Positions 9,826 through 19,226 of a DNA stretch of 23,189 bases are shown piece by piece. Made by a program: the position numbers and the translations under genes. The stretch is taken from the NCBI GenBank assembly GCA_015499995.1, contig JADNRV010000594.1, forward strand, positions 1 to 23,189, in the 5' to 3' direction. Each line of letters opens with the position of its first letter. The stretch's first letter is position 1. The notes beneath the pieces are model-generated. The model was not told where the DNA came from. It did not search any database and was given only the letters and a program-made list of their open reading frames with translations. The DNA is from Flammula alnicola. Lineage: Eukaryota > Basidiomycota > Agaricomycetes > Agaricales > Strophariaceae.

Positions 9826-10305
9826 GTCGCAATGTATGACATAAGCTGATGGCCGTGCACCGGCATCGCAAATGATGTCAGTGCACAGTACTGATTCATC
9901 TTGACTTTTGCAGATCAATCGATCACCATGCTTTCGCAGTTATTATCAACGAGCATGTATAATGTTCTTTGCCTTTGTCTCATTTCCGTAGGAGGTCACT
10001 GTGACCGTAGCTTTTTTCTGCTACTATTCCAGTCTGCATCCAGTTCTTCAACCTGAAACTACCCTCTCGTGCACCTTTCGTTGATTTCCGAAACCATCCT
10101 TCCTCAAAATATACGGGGTTTCGCTGGATTAAGTCTGCTTGATTCACCACTGTGCGTCCTAGGCTCGTTCAGAATGTTATAAGTGGTTTATCGAAGAACT
10201 AATAAAGTCTCAATTCAGTGAATGTGCAAGGAGTCATAAATAATTGGAATCAGACAGTGGAATACGCAGTAATAGTAGGGACTAAAAAGGTTCAGAGTAA
10301 GCTAC
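9826..10305. other. Intergenic region upstream of the kinase-like gene
   Basis: Holds the promoter side of the minus-strand kinase-like gene and the left flank of repeat copy B. No gene or clear promoter element is supported. Confidence 0.4.
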
Positions 10306-10571
10306 CGTCTCCGATGGCGAAGCATATCGAATTCCTGCTACAATGGCCAAGGCTTGGTGGATGTCTTCCAAACATTGCTCCGCGTTCTCGTTTCTCTGAC
10401 TGTGGCCTGTCTCTCCGCTCCTATCACTTTGACCACAGTCGTACTCACCATCCTTTGCTTTTACTGGCGTCCAAGGGCGGCCCTCGTTCAATTCTATTCA
10501 CTATCGGCAACTTCGATGGTTTATGTAGAATTACAGTCACCCTCACGATTACTCCCTTGCGTCAGTCATGA
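10306..10571 (+). pseudogene. 3' fragment of the gene at 2485-3645
   Basis: About 50 codons of the membrane-tail region match residues from about 330 to 380 of the intact gene, with roughly 85-90% of bases shared by eye. The first 330 codons are missing. After the shared PRA the sequence diverges and no equivalent stop is kept. It is a truncated copy, not a functional gene. Confidence 0.75.
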
Positions 10572-11257
10572 TGCCCCTACCAGGGCCTCAGGCCTTATTG
10601 TCGGCCCTCACAAGGGTTACATGTGCCGCGTCATAGCGCGTTATTGTAGAATGGTCAACCTCATTAGTTGCGCGTGTGCGTGGAACAGCGTCATGCGCCA
10701 CATACTGTAATAGGCCCGTATGAGTTACTATGACCCCTTTCGGCCCCTCCTTGAGGTTCACATTTCATAGAAGTAAACAAAGCGCTGCAACATTTATGAT
10801 GGCAGAAGGATTCTGGTCGTCATTGACAATGCATCGATGTCGACATGGACATGCAAAATTGAATCCGGGGCACAGGACACCCCGGTGCTTATAGAATTCG
10901 AAGAAGAGTTCGAGTCATTTTGCTTTAATGATACGTCTTACTACCTCCTACCAGTACCGTTTCCATATCAAAGGAAGCTCGCTCGTAGGCAGACTTGGTG
11001 ACGAGGAAGGACGTCGACGAGGAGACTCGTGAGCTACTCCATATTGGCAGTGTCAATCATTAGCATTCCTTCATCCAGCTTCAGGAGCTCGAAGGTGAGA
11101 TGTTGAGAATTTGAGAATTCGAAAGTCACCTCGACGGACCTGACTATCAAGAGACGTTGGTATAAGCATCATCCTGGATCATCGCCAGGAATCAAGACCA
11201 ATCAGGATCATTCATCCACGAAGACGCCAATGGACAGAGGCCATATGGCGGCTCAGA

Positions 11258-11285
11258 GTCGATACTCAGAATTCTGAGTATCGAC
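11258..11285. repeat. 28-bp perfect palindrome
   Basis: GTCGATACTCAGAA is followed directly by its reverse complement, centred on an EcoRI-type GAATTC. In repeat copy A the left half (GTCGATACTCA) is present but the right half is replaced by unrelated bases, so the inverted half arose after the copies separated or was lost from A. Confidence 0.9.
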
Positions 11286-11443
11286 ACGGCCGCTCTGTAA
11301 CGTAGGAACCAGCTCTCACCTGCAGCGCGACGATCCCCTTAGGATCCTGGCAAGCCGGCCGCCTCTTGAGTTTCTCTCACCTAATCCTGCTGGGCAATGA
11401 ACGGGTCTCCTTCATAACATTGTACATCCGGAAGTCCAAAGCC

Positions 11444-12079
11444 CAAAGAGACGGTCCGAAAGATGGATGTCGAACGAGAATAACATAAATATCCAGCAAT
11501 GAAGACGATGATACAATGAGTCATCTATCTAAAAAAACATGTTTTACTTTTCTTCTTTCTTCTTCTTCGTACCTCGAAAGTTAAACTCTACATACAATTC
11601 TACCCAAGCCAAGGGATCTGTTGCAAGGGATGGGGGGCACCGGGCGCTAGAAAAAAACAAAAGAGGGCAGGGCCAATGATGAATACGAAGGAGGATCATT
11701 TTTGTGTCCGTGTGTGTGTGTACGGCGTAAATAGGTATGTCTACGGTGATTGATGGTTGAAACAGATTATGGAGATAAGATAAGCAGAGAGATAAAGACA
11801 GACAAAGGAAGATAGAGAGAAAAGACTCGGTCCATCAGGAATCTGGGGCGTACAGGAGTGGGGTGGGGCGGTGGAAGCAGAGGTGTCGCAGAAGAGGTTG
11901 TTTTCGCTTAGCTAGGTTGTCGCAATATCCTACAGCAGCGTTTTGTTTTGGAATTATATATGTCGATAAATAGATAAAAGCAATTCTGAAAGGCCAAACC
12001 ACCAGTCAATTTACTTAAGAAGATCGCGAAATGTAAAGGACTTACAATGATATGATTATGAATACTTTTGGAGTCCCCG
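11444..12079. other. 3' flank of the homeobox gene
   Basis: No separate gene supported. It probably holds the 3' untranslated region of the minus-strand homeobox gene. It contains simple-sequence tracts: a TTCTTC-rich run near 11549-11568, a short TG run (11711-11720) and a purine-rich stretch (about 11774-11826). Confidence 0.4.
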
Positions 12080-13852
12080 CTAATGCACGATATGGTGGTG
12101 GAAGCTGAGTAGTAGTAATGCGTCTTCGATTTTGACGCCATTAAATTGTTTTGCCGAGACCTTGTCTACTTGGATTGGATATGGCAGATTCAGTGTCTCC
12201 AATTTGCTGCTGTAATCATTCCGGGGGTGGATGACAGATGCCAGAGGGGGCGACGGCGACGGCTCAGGAGACGGCGTAACCGCCTCTTGGAACTCATCTT
12301 CACTACCGTTATCCGAGTGCGCATGGTGCATGTCATAGTCATCCGCATCCATATCCATAGAATCGTCGTTCATAGAGGAAGACGAGGATCCAAACGAGGG
12401 CGTGCCAAAGCGGGATGCCGACGCCGAGTACGGGTCCCTGCCCAGGAAACTATCATCGTCCTCATCATCTCCGCTGCCAGATTTCTTCGCGCGTTTGCGA
12501 GCGGTCTGCCGCAGATTCCGGAACCAGTTCGTCACTTTTCCGACATCCCTGTGAAAATAAAAGCATGACATGTGTCGGTGTTAAAGAATACCTCCATAAT
12601 AAAAAACGTCATAACGTACATTCCAATTTCGAGTGCCAATGCCGAACGTTCTTCAATAGTTGGCGTGGACGTTTTTGTGAACAACACCTTCAAGGCGTCG
12701 AGTTGGTATGGTTCAGGGCGCGAGCGTCGTGGGCGTGAAAAACCGGCGGACGTGCCGCTGCTTCCATATGGAGTTGTGCTTCGGTGAGACGAGGATCTCC
12801 GCGGGGAACGATCTTCCATAGAGGGCGACACGCTGGGAGACCTGGTCAGGACAGCGGCATGTACGAGGGATGGGTGACTTGTCGGCGGGGGGAGACCCAA
12901 GGACGGATGTAGGTGAGAAGGAGGAGGAAATGCCGAGTACTGCCGTGTCTCGTGGGGATACTCGGCTTTTGGCGCAACCAAAGAAAGACTTGCTTCTGGC
13001 TCGTCCTCCTTCCTCTTTTTTGCTAAACTCCGCTGATTTTGGAACCAATTGGTAATACTTTGATAACGCCTACAATCAATAACGCAGTTAGACTTTTTTC
13101 CTCCTCGGCAGAAAGTAAAAACAGAACAATTGATCAAGAGGGCGTGTAAAATTAAAAATAGAGCTTACATTCCAATACTGGCCGACAGAGCCTGCCTTTG
13201 CTCTGTAGTCGGATGGGGATTGATATTGTACAATTTTCTGAGCTCGTCGATCTGGTCAGTGGAGGGGCGCATACGCATTCTGCGAGGCATGCTATCTGAC
13301 TCTGTATAAAAATGAGCTTGATCCGGATGGCCTGCGTAGAAGGACGAGGGATATTCCGATGGAACGAGAGATGCCGAGCGTGAGTGCTGTATGTCTAGCG
13401 ACAGGTAGTCGTCGTCGTGAATATCGTCCATATCTGGGTGACGATGAAAATCTTGGTTTATGGTAGGAGAATGAAGCACAGGTGGCGTATTTATAGGCTG
13501 AGAGTCATAAGAGACGGGTGCACCACCGCGGACCCGCTTCTTTGAGGAAGCCCGTTTGTTTTGAAACCAAGCATTGACGGTTTTTGTCTCCCTGTGGTTG
13601 ACCTTGAGGAGGGTGACAAAGAAAAAAAGCTAGGTGGACATACATTCCCAGACGCTCTGCGAGTGCAGTCCTTTGCTCCAGAGGGGGATGCTCATTCTGG
13701 TCGAAGAGCTCATTTAAGGCGGCCAACTGGAGGGGGGAATGTCGGTGTCTTGGTTTCTTATTCTGAGGAGCGGTTATATGGGGGGAAGGATTTGAGATAT
13801 TGTCATTTTGAATTGAATGGTCTGCAGGCCAGGAGTCGAGGGGAGGAGACAT
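12080..13852 (-). CDS. Transcription factor with three homeodomains, 516 aa
   Basis: Four exons: 13852-13644, 13591-13169, 13069-12620, 12548-12080; introns of 52, 99 and 71 bp; phases agree and give 516 codons plus stop. ATG 13852 follows a CT-rich leader and AAAAA. Homeodomain 1 lies at residues about 32-91 (TVNAWFQNKRASSKKR), homeodomain 2 at about 173-232 (ITNWFQNQRSLAKKRK), homeodomain 3 at about 323-382 (VTNWFRNLRQTARKRAKK). Each keeps the recognition-helix WF-N-R signature and a basic end, so all three could bind DNA; the protein should act in the nucleus. Helix-2 segments share the pattern E-R-AL---IGM. Each homeodomain is cut by an intron inside the Met codon after GLY (AT|G), just before helix 3. 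Linkers are Ser/Pro-rich with an acidic DIHDDDY patch; the C-terminal tail is acidic and Ser-rich (MNDDSMDMDADD). Targets unknown; neighbours do not point to a pathway. Not the usual single-homeodomain mating-type layout. Confidence 0.92.
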
Positions 13853-14257
13853 TTTTTGCGGGGAGAGGGCGAAGGGAGGGAAGAGGGCGGAAGGTATGAA
13901 TCGATTTTTGAATGGACACAGTGATTATGATTTCAGTGATTATTACAAACGTACATATGATCGGTTGGCATTCAATTTAACCAATCTTCCCACGTCTGCA
14001 TATTGTCTCATCCCGTCCATTTTCTCATATAGCTGTCCCGTTGTCTGTGCTACATGGCTCTCTTGGTGGTTGTAGAGTGTTCTTGCGGTCCTACTATATG
14101 CGATACAGTGCTCGACGGAGCGGTATGCGAGGGTATATATGTCTGATATGATTACCATATCGGGAATAAAAGAGGAAGTGATTTAATGACGAGGGTACTG
14201 GTCTCAGTCTATTTGTGTTTCCCCACGAGTTGACCCGATACCATCATCTCTTCGGTA
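13853..14257. other. 5' flank of the homeobox gene
   Basis: The first 50 bases upstream of the ATG (minus strand) are rich in C and T (CCGCCCTCTTCCCTCCCTTC), as in many fungal leaders. No TATA box or upstream gene is clear. A 71-codon minus-strand frame at 13943-14158 is not supported by any family match. Confidence 0.4.
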
Positions 14258-14975
14258 ATACTCTAGTACAAAGCTGTATCCGTAGAATGGGGTAACCAAT
14301 CCTTGCATATGGTACCTACTCTCTTTAGCTGCTCTCTTCTTCAAGTTCAGAGTAAGTTATGCATTCGTTACAATCGATGTTTCTTATCCATGGACCCATC
14401 GATCCCCTTCCATCGTTATCAACTTAGTAAATCTGCCTGAGTGCTATATATGTGCCCTCGTGTCACAAGAACGGAACCCGCTTCCTTTCCTTGCCCCAAA
14501 ACCGGATAGCGTGCGTCTAGAGCAACAGCAGCATGTCGCATTGAAACCAGTCACCGGATGTTTTACTGGAAGAGGCTTAGAACCCATATCCTCCGCGAGA
14601 TGAATGTTCCTTCAAATCACAAGTAGCAGCCGCCCGCCAACGAAAATAGACCCTGTCCAGATTATACTCTTTCATGCATTCCTGTCCGACCTGTCATATC
14701 CGACCAATTAGTCAACAAACTCACATAAGTAAGTACTCCAGAATCGCACAAGAAAGCACTCACGCAATATTTTTATTCGACACTGCCGATATAAATTATG
14801 TGTGGGCAGAAGACTCTGGCCAGTGATGTCCTCGGCATATGTAAAACAAGAACCTCCTTCTCTCCGCCGGCCTGTTTCTAGGCGAATTCCACTCAAACGT
14901 CACTCCATATTTAGGCGCATCAGGGTTTCGACGATTCAGTTCCAGCAGGGGCGGGGCAAGGTGATTGATAGAGCA
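14258..14975 (-). pseudogene. Decayed partial copy of the pantothenate kinase gene
   Basis: Runs parallel to 15645-16690 of the intact gene and its 3' flank, in the same orientation, with many substitutions and deletions. Matching blocks: TAGTACAAAGCTGTATCCGT with the flank at 15656; TTTCTTATCCATGGACC with 15811; CCAAAACCGGATAG with exon 6; CAGATTATACT with exon 5; GTGATGTCCTCGGC with exon 4; and CAAACGTCACTCCATATTTA with exon 3, which still encodes PKYGVTFE. Most of exons 3 and 4 is missing and no reading frame survives. The 5' part of the gene was either never copied or lost. Confidence 0.8.
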
Positions 14976-15742
14976 GCCTCGGCTTGTAAGAAAGGAAGCT
15001 ATACAATGAAGGGACCAATCAGTGCGCCTCACAGCCGACCAGTAGGCGTCCGACATGACCGTAAGCAAAATAGGATTCATCCCCATGTGCAATTGCGTGC
15101 TAGCTCGCCGAAACATACGGAGTGGATACTGCTTTGATACTTATCAGATTTGTCCTATTTTCGAGTCGCGTCGAGCCACTTACTGAAGCCCATCGATGCC
15201 TCTGGGTCAGGCTTTTCTATGGGCAAGGACACCGATGAAGAAAAGAGGTAGGAACCTGTAAGAACTCAGCTTGTGATATTGCTTACCTCCTCAGAGTTGC
15301 CGTTGCATCAAGTCCCTATCGTCCATTGCATAGATCCCTCAGAAACACGAGCATGATCTCCGTCGAATGGCTGAGGCAAGTGGTATTCGTCCTCGGCGCG
15401 AACGATTGCCACACAGACGGTTCGACGAACGAGGAGTGAGAGGTCAATGAGCAGATTTTCTGCCGTGGTTATTTCGTAGTGAGTGGGTTTGCTGGTGCCG
15501 GTGGCAGATCTGGCCACAATCACATCTATGTTCAGGGCAAGCACATTTAAGTAGTCCGTGAATTCCAAAGTGAAGACGAACTGTACATAATCTAATCTAA
15601 CCGAGCGTGTGGTGCTCGCTATCTCCCATATCACCATCACATTTGGTGTATACTATAGTACAATGCTGTATCCGTAAAAAAGAATAGGGTAATGTAAAAC
15701 AATTCCAGCGTGACTGGCACCTGCCTACCACCGTGTCGCATT
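14976..15742 (-). other. Region between pantothenate kinase and its decayed copy; possible small unrecognised gene
   Basis: A minus-strand frame from ATG 15637 to a stop at 15308 encodes about 109 residues (contains RAEDEYHLPQPFDGDHARV). Below it lies GTAAGC...TTACAG (15286-15256, only 31 bases, short for an intron) followed by an open stretch ending at 15155 with SLPIEKPDPEASMGFSKWL. These could be exons of one small gene, but the frames do not join cleanly and I recognise no family. The rest of the interval shows nothing I can support. Confidence 0.25.
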
Positions 15743-17710
15743 TTAGCTGCTTGGCTTAACCTTTCCATGCACATGCGCATGCTCTGCGACCTCATCGGAC
15801 GCATCAATATTTCTTATCCATGCACCAATCGATCCCCTGTAATCGCGATCTCTAGTCAGTAATAGCCCTTGCTGTATATAAGAGAACGAAAACTTACAAA
15901 AATCCTTCGTGTCGAAGAAACAGCGCCCGCTTTGTTCCTTTGCTCCAGAACCGGATGGCGTAGGAGAGCGTCGCAATAGTCGCCGCGTGTCCTGCAAAAA
16001 CCCAGAACACGATCAGAACCCGTCAGATGAATGCACGAAATACTTTCATACCTCGAATAAAGCAGCCACCGAAATAGATCTTATTCAGATTATACTTTTC
16101 TGCATTCATGTATCTGATCAATATCACATCACATCAGTCACCCGAAGTTTAGACAGAAACAATAAAAGGACGCACGCAATCTGTCCGATATTATTGGACA
16201 CTGCATACAGAAGAGACTTGCTGATGTCCTCGGCGGAGAACTTGCCCTTTTCGCCGCCCTTTTTGAACACCTTGCCAAACGTACTGGCGATCATGGTCGA
16301 CTTGAGCCCGAGCTTGCTGTAATCTTGTCCGTAGATATCACCGACGAGCATGTCTACCGTTGAATTGTCGCCCTGTTCTGAGAAGGCCAACATTTCTATT
16401 AAAAGAGAGAGATAAATTAGTTAATGATTTAACTTCGGAGAAAAGATTGCTGACCATCGAATGTTGTCGCTGGTGTCAACAAACTCAAGAGACCCCATAA
16501 CGTGCCTCCGCCTAAACTGGTACCAGAAACACGCTCGAACGCGCCGTCTTCATCCACTTTGATGATGGACACACCCGACCCGATGTTAACCAGCAAGCAG
16601 GGAAACTGCGGTGTTGGATGGCTCTCAAACGTCACTCCATATTTCGGTGGATCAGGGCTCGGTCGTTCCAGTACAGGTGGTGAGGTTTGAGGAAGAGAAG
16701 CCTTGGCATGAATTGGATGAAGACCTTCGGCCTCTAAGGATGGACAAATCAGGGGAGGGAGAATATTAGGCGAAGTAGAGGTTGAGGTGGTCGGATGTGA
16801 AACGCTGTGGATGACCTCATCCGAAAAGTAATACACCTCATCCGGGATGAGGGTGATGAACTGGAGACCCTCTATTAAACACTCCATCTCATCCTCCCTC
16901 CGCACGTCCACATGAAGTGTGTCGCTGAACATCTCGTAAAACTTGTGCGCACCCCCGCCTGTCGCCATGATCTTCACGCCCTTGCGCATTTCCTCAATCG
17001 ACACCCCGTTCAGATGTGCGGACCGCTCAATCAGTTCCTGGATGAACTCGACGCAAGCATCGATGTTGTCCGTCTCGAACCTCTCAAAGTTCAGCGAACC
17101 GCCGGGGAAGTGCTGCACCGCTGCTGCTGCCGCTGCTGTGCGTTTGAGGATGGATTCATGTAGGAGCCCTTCCGAGAACCCGGAGGATCCGCTGCCGTTG
17201 GCCATGGGCTGTTCCAGGACGAGAGGCGTCAGTGCGCCGTTCACCTTGTTGTTGGTGCATGTCCCAGGGGAGGAGTGTGCACTGGAGGCATCGTGGGAGG
17301 GTGAGATGGACCGAGGTGAGGATAGGTTGCTGGCGCTGCTTGACCCATGGGTCGCAGCGACAGAAGGCGACGAAGGGGGCTCGGGTGACCTGGTAAAATA
17401 GACTACTTTCGCCAGAGACCCTCCGACCTAACATTAGGCAGGTCCCGTGAGCACGACTAGTACAGGGATGGAGATAGGAGACCACTCACGTCAACCGCGA
17501 TATGGGATACAGGTTCGATATAGTTTGGGAGATAAATGCCTCGGCTGTCTCTGGTCTGTTGTAGCACGTCATTTTGCATAAGCAAGGAGTCTCGGGGTGA
17601 ATAAGGAAATGGCGACAAACCTCTGGCGACTCTTCCGAGAGTATGACTGCCCCTCGGGTGTCGACATGGATGATCCTGGCAGAGGGCAAAGATGGGGTAT
17701 GGAGCGACAT
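15743..17710 (-). CDS. CAB1: Pantothenate kinase (eukaryotic type), 532 aa
   Basis: Phosphorylates pantothenate with ATP, the first and usually rate-setting step of coenzyme A synthesis, in the cytosol. Seven exons: 17710-17621, 17555-17490, 17427-16455, 16395-16176, 16113-16052, 15991-15898, 15836-15743; introns of 59-65 bp; all phases agree. Start: ATG 17710 gives MSLHTPSLPSARIIHVDTRG, matching the usual fungal N-terminal IHVDTRGAVI; a later in-frame Met inside the first intron would lose it. Motifs: YIEPVSHIAVD then GGSLAKVVYF (ATP phosphate loop, about residue 54), ATGGGAHKF, NIGSGVSI, GTSLGGGT, YAVSNNIGQIA, IYFGGCFIRGH and FLRHEGFLG near the C-terminus. A Ser/Pro-rich insert of about 70 residues follows VYFTR, and another follows VIHSVSH; both are low-complexity and typical of fungal extensions. 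Enzymes of this family are commonly inhibited by acyl-CoA; nothing here shows its regulation. Confidence 0.95.
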
Positions 17711-18202
17711 CACGAATCCGAGGAGATGGGGGGTAAAGGAATATAATTCGAGTTTTGTACGCGAGGTAGGACCAGCGATCGCTAGCTGACGAAAGGTCCG
17801 ACCCGACGTCGACGGCGACGATTATGAGATTGTCAAATAACAAACCACTCCACTTAAAAGCTGTTCAGCCAATGGTAGTAGTAGTAATGGAACGATAAAG
17901 TATGCCGTAGACGTGCAGCATTAGGATAAACGGCCGCTGCTGTAATAACCTACATATATCATACGATTTGTCTGACACAGGTCTCCCGTCCCGGCGCTAG
18001 GTATCTCAAACACCGAACCCTTGGTAAACTAACAACCGGGCGCGGCTTCCCCACTCAACCGGTACTTACCCCTCCTCTGCCCGTGCTAAGTCGGCCATAC
18101 CCCGCAACACCGGCTTCACAGCTCTCGCATCAATACGTCGGCGGGATGCTCCGCACATACTTATCTCCACACTATTTGAAATTGCCATGCGACCCGCTCA
18201 CC
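17711..18202. other. 5' flank of the pantothenate kinase gene
   Basis: Upstream region of the minus-strand gene; promoter elements are not evident. No gene, tRNA or repeat found between it and the decayed SEC21 copy that starts near 18203. Confidence 0.4.
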
Positions 18203-18625
18203 CACTCGTGTGCCCGCTTTTTCCGATATGGGGCTCAGGCCCCACCACACGCCCCGCATTGTGTTGGAAGCATACACACCCACGAGCCACGAGAATTCAT
18301 GAAATGGTATTGAAACTTACACAGGCAGAAGGACCTCACATCCACGACATATGGTCTACTGATCCACCCAGAGGCCCAGAGGTTCACCTCAATGATGGAG
18401 TCGCATGCAGCTGGGGGAAAAATATGATTAGAAGCGACTTCGGGAATATGAGAAATGGTAATACACCCTTGAAACTCTCCATGGCAGACAAGGCAAACGT
18501 TTCTGTAGTGCTAGGAGCTGGTCCCACTCAGCTCCGAAAGATGCATAGCTGGGAACGATACAATCGCCACCAGCACTGAGTTCTACTTCCTCAACTTGGT
18601 ATTCATCCTCATAACCTTCCTCTTC
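18203..18625 (-). pseudogene. Decayed copy of the SEC21 3' end
   Basis: Direct repeat of 19097-19693, in the same orientation as SEC21. Shared blocks: CACTCGTGTGCCCGCTTTTT; AAATGGTATTGAAACT; GATGGAGTCGCATGCAGCT; CTCCATGGCAGACAAGGC; TCGCCACCAGCACTGAGTTC; and CTTGGTATTCATCCTC. About 190 bases corresponding to most of the last SEC21 exon are missing, and a small deletion follows GCGCTAGGCGCC of the parent. Similarity stops at CCTTCCTCTTC (18625), where an unrelated plus-strand LRR sequence begins. Confidence 0.85.
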
Positions 18626-18952
18626 ATCGAGTTGTCATTCACGAGGCTCAATGACCCGATAAAGGATTATCAATACATCGTTAGTGGCGAAGGGTTTCCG
18701 AATTTGGAGGAGTTGGTATTGGATTCAACGGATATCACGGATGACTCGGATGCGCTGACGGCAGGCGCTGGAGGTCCATCGAGCTTGAAGAGACTTGAGC
18801 TGCGGAATTGTAAGCATATAACTGGCGCTGGTCTTCTGCACTTCGCACAGGCACGAAGCAGCGATTTTTTGCTGAGTCTTGAAGGCTGCCGAGGTGTCAA
18901 TAAAGAGGATATCGAATCCCTCTCGAAGATCCTTCAGACCCAGACCAAGTAG
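18626..18952 (+). pseudogene. 3' remnant of a leucine-rich-repeat (F-box/RNI-like) gene
   Basis: An open plus-strand frame from the duplication boundary to a stop at 18950-18952. It holds two LRR units of the RNI/cysteine-containing kind, FPNLEELVLDSTDIT and LKRLELRNCKHITGAGLLHF, followed by DFLLSLEGCRGVNKEDIESL, which looks like the end of an F-box/LRR protein. There is no ATG start upstream in frame: the sequence above belongs to the SEC21-like copy. The gene seems to have lost its 5' part where the SEC21 fragment lies. It ends tail-to-tail with SEC21. A fungal F-box origin is likely but inferred. Confidence 0.6.
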
Positions 18953-19226
18953 TGAATCAGTAGTAAACACTGCACTTGAAGACTATGTACCGAAATCAGG
19001 TATATGCATTTTCTCTCTCTACCGATGTTCTTTTGTGGTTCAAGTAAATAAATGGAACGGTTAAATATGTCCGAATACATAGCCGTACCACCAGGCCACT
19101 CGTGTGCCGCTTTTTCCGATCCTTGGAATGGAAACACCCATAACTCACGAAAATCCACAAAATGGTATTGAAACTCACATAGACAAAAAAACCCCACACC
19201 CACAACATACATACAGCCTACGTCTA

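Larger units (their letters stand above)
10306..11443 (+). repeat. Segmental repeat copy B (uninterrupted)
   Basis: Direct repeat of 3457-4340 plus 6803-7412, without the transposon and without the copy A blocks at about 3625-3762 and 4009-4270. Its left end preserves the 3' end of the gene at 2485-3645 as a headless fragment: VDVFQTLLRVLVSLTVACLS and LTTVVLTILCFYWRPR, which then runs on in a changed frame. It provides the empty insertion site for the transposon near 10832. It contains a 28-bp perfect palindrome (11258-11285) that copy A lacks. Confidence 0.85.

Noticed and set aside
9826..9918. Extension of the kinase-like protein upstream to 9918
   Set aside because: The frame is open there but begins at TTG; the first ATG is at 9825.
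11711..11720. TG microsatellite
   Set aside because: Only five units; not notable.
17486..17579. Pantothenate kinase starting at the Met before QNDVLQQ
   Set aside because: That start would drop the conserved IHVDTRGAVI segment. Treating 17620-17556 as an intron joins that segment to TRDSRGIYLPNY in frame.
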